From positions 137,986-201,985 of the forward strand of contig NZ_JABTTS010000009.1 in NCBI RefSeq assembly GCF_018638295.1: DNA of 64,000 nt, written 5' to 3'. The stretch is from Streptomyces sp. CHD11. GTDB lineage: Bacteria > Actinomycetota > Actinomycetes > Streptomycetales > Streptomycetaceae. Position numbers and translations under genes: made by a program. This document shows, one piece after another, positions 63,581 through 64,000 of the stretch. Each line of letters opens with the position of its first letter. Within the stretch, counting starts at the first letter, position 1. Below the pieces are notes generated by a model. It was not told where the DNA came from. It did no database searches and saw nothing but the letters and a program-made list of their open reading frames with translations.

Positions 63581-64000
63581 CGCGCAGTTCCCCGCGCCCC
63601 TGGAGGGGTGGTGCCCAGGCCGGACGTCGGTGGGTGCGGGTCGGTGGGGGCTTGTCGCGCAGTTCCCCGCGCCCCTGAGGGAGTGACGGCGGACGGTGGT
63701 ACCGAGGCGGGGTATGCGGGGGCGCCGGACCTGTCGCGCAGTTCCCCGCGCCCCTGGAGTGGTGGTGCCCAGGCCGGACGTCGGTGGGTGCGGGTCGGTG
63801 GGGGCTTGTCGCGCAGTTCCCCGCGCCCCTGAGGGAGTGACGGCGGACGGTGGTGCCGAGGCGGGGTATGCGGGGGCGCCGGACCTGTCGCGCAGTTCCC
63901 CGCGCCCCTGGAGGGGTGGTGCCCAGGCCGGACGTCGGTGGGTGCGGGTCGGTGGGGGCTTGTCGCGCAGTTCCCCGCGCCCCTGAGGGAGTGACGGCGG
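63581..64000. repeat. Tandem array with 154-base composite period
   Basis: CGCGCAGTTCCCCGCGCCCC occurs at 63581, 63656, 63735, 63810, 63889 and 63964, with spacings alternating 75 and 79 bases. So two kinds of unit alternate and the true period is 154 bases. Copies are nearly identical (single changes such as GGAGG/GGAGT). 154 is not a multiple of three, so the array is not coding. The core repeat resembles a dispersed element common in Streptomyces intergenic regions. The array begins just after glpX (63524-63580 holds nothing else) and runs off the window. Confidence 0.92.

Noticed and set aside
63569..63986. Short plus-strand frames with repeated RSSPRP peptides in the tandem array
   Set aside because: The 154-base period changes frame at every repeat and there is no ribosome site, so these are repeat artefacts and not a repeat protein.
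63581..64000. CRISPR array
   Set aside because: The core is repeated with alternating spacers that are themselves repeated, and spacer lengths are 55-59 bases. CRISPR spacers are unique and shorter.

Overview
The window is high-GC actinobacterial chromosome, almost certainly Streptomyces. Supporting signs are the strong codon bias, many GTG starts, a bldK-type oligopeptide importer, large SpoIIE-type phosphatases, septum-formation and XRE-DUF2690 families, and several leaderless promoters (TANNNT six bases before the start). From memory, the gene order at both ends follows the S. coelicolor core (bldK and typA at the left; ychF, ppgK, ispH, xseAB and glpX at the right), read in reverse.

Region 1 (1-12.5 kb, minus strand): the end of a small secreted-protein gene, then two complete five-gene oligopeptide ABC importers back to back. 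The promoter-proximal one (6.2-12.5 kb) has the bldKABCDE order, with a strong hairpin between bldKB and bldKC. A terminator separates it from the second importer (0.4-6.0 kb). Region 2 (12.5-21.4 kb): divergent typA, a lipoprotein binding protein with a very acidic insert, and a three-gene succinate dehydrogenase/fumarate reductase operon. Region 3 (21.4-32.5 kb): a membrane-anchored GH18-like protein, a GNAT acetyltransferase, a PAS-PAS-GAF-SpoIIE-HATPase phosphatase and a separate RsbW-like kinase, a Nudix hydrolase, a SPOR-domain protein, a GntR regulator, a septum-formation protein and a secreted subtilisin with a P-domain. Region 4 (33.4-38.1 kb): a cell-wall operon (DUF1906 protein without a signal peptide, Tat-exported M15-like protein lacking the expected metal ligands, secreted peptidoglycan-binding protein) divergent from a membrane-anchored XRE regulator. 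Region 5 (38.4-41.3 kb): a SABATH-type carboxyl methyltransferase, an AraC regulator and an SDR.

Region 6 (about 41.6-55.5 kb) is an accessory island. It starts at a truncated GH39 xylosidase remnant and ends at an ISL3-family insertion sequence. It holds several small immunity-like proteins, a low-GC two-gene cassette encoding a HEPN-like protein and a 921-residue double P-loop KGGVGRT NTPase (the best candidate here for an undescribed conflict or defence system), and a divergent cluster of an HTH-TPR regulator plus Nudix hydrolase facing an unknown protein, an APH-fold protein with altered catalytic residues, a methyltransferase and a HAD protein. In S. coelicolor the actinorhodin cluster lies in the corresponding interval, so this looks like a swapping site.

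Region 7 (55.6-64 kb) returns to core genes: ychF, a DUF6542 membrane protein, ppgK, ispH, xseA, xseB, a RutE-like nitroreductase, a DUF4245 protein and glpX. The last 0.4 kb is a tandem array with a 154-bp composite period that runs off the window. No tRNA, rRNA or CRISPR array was seen.
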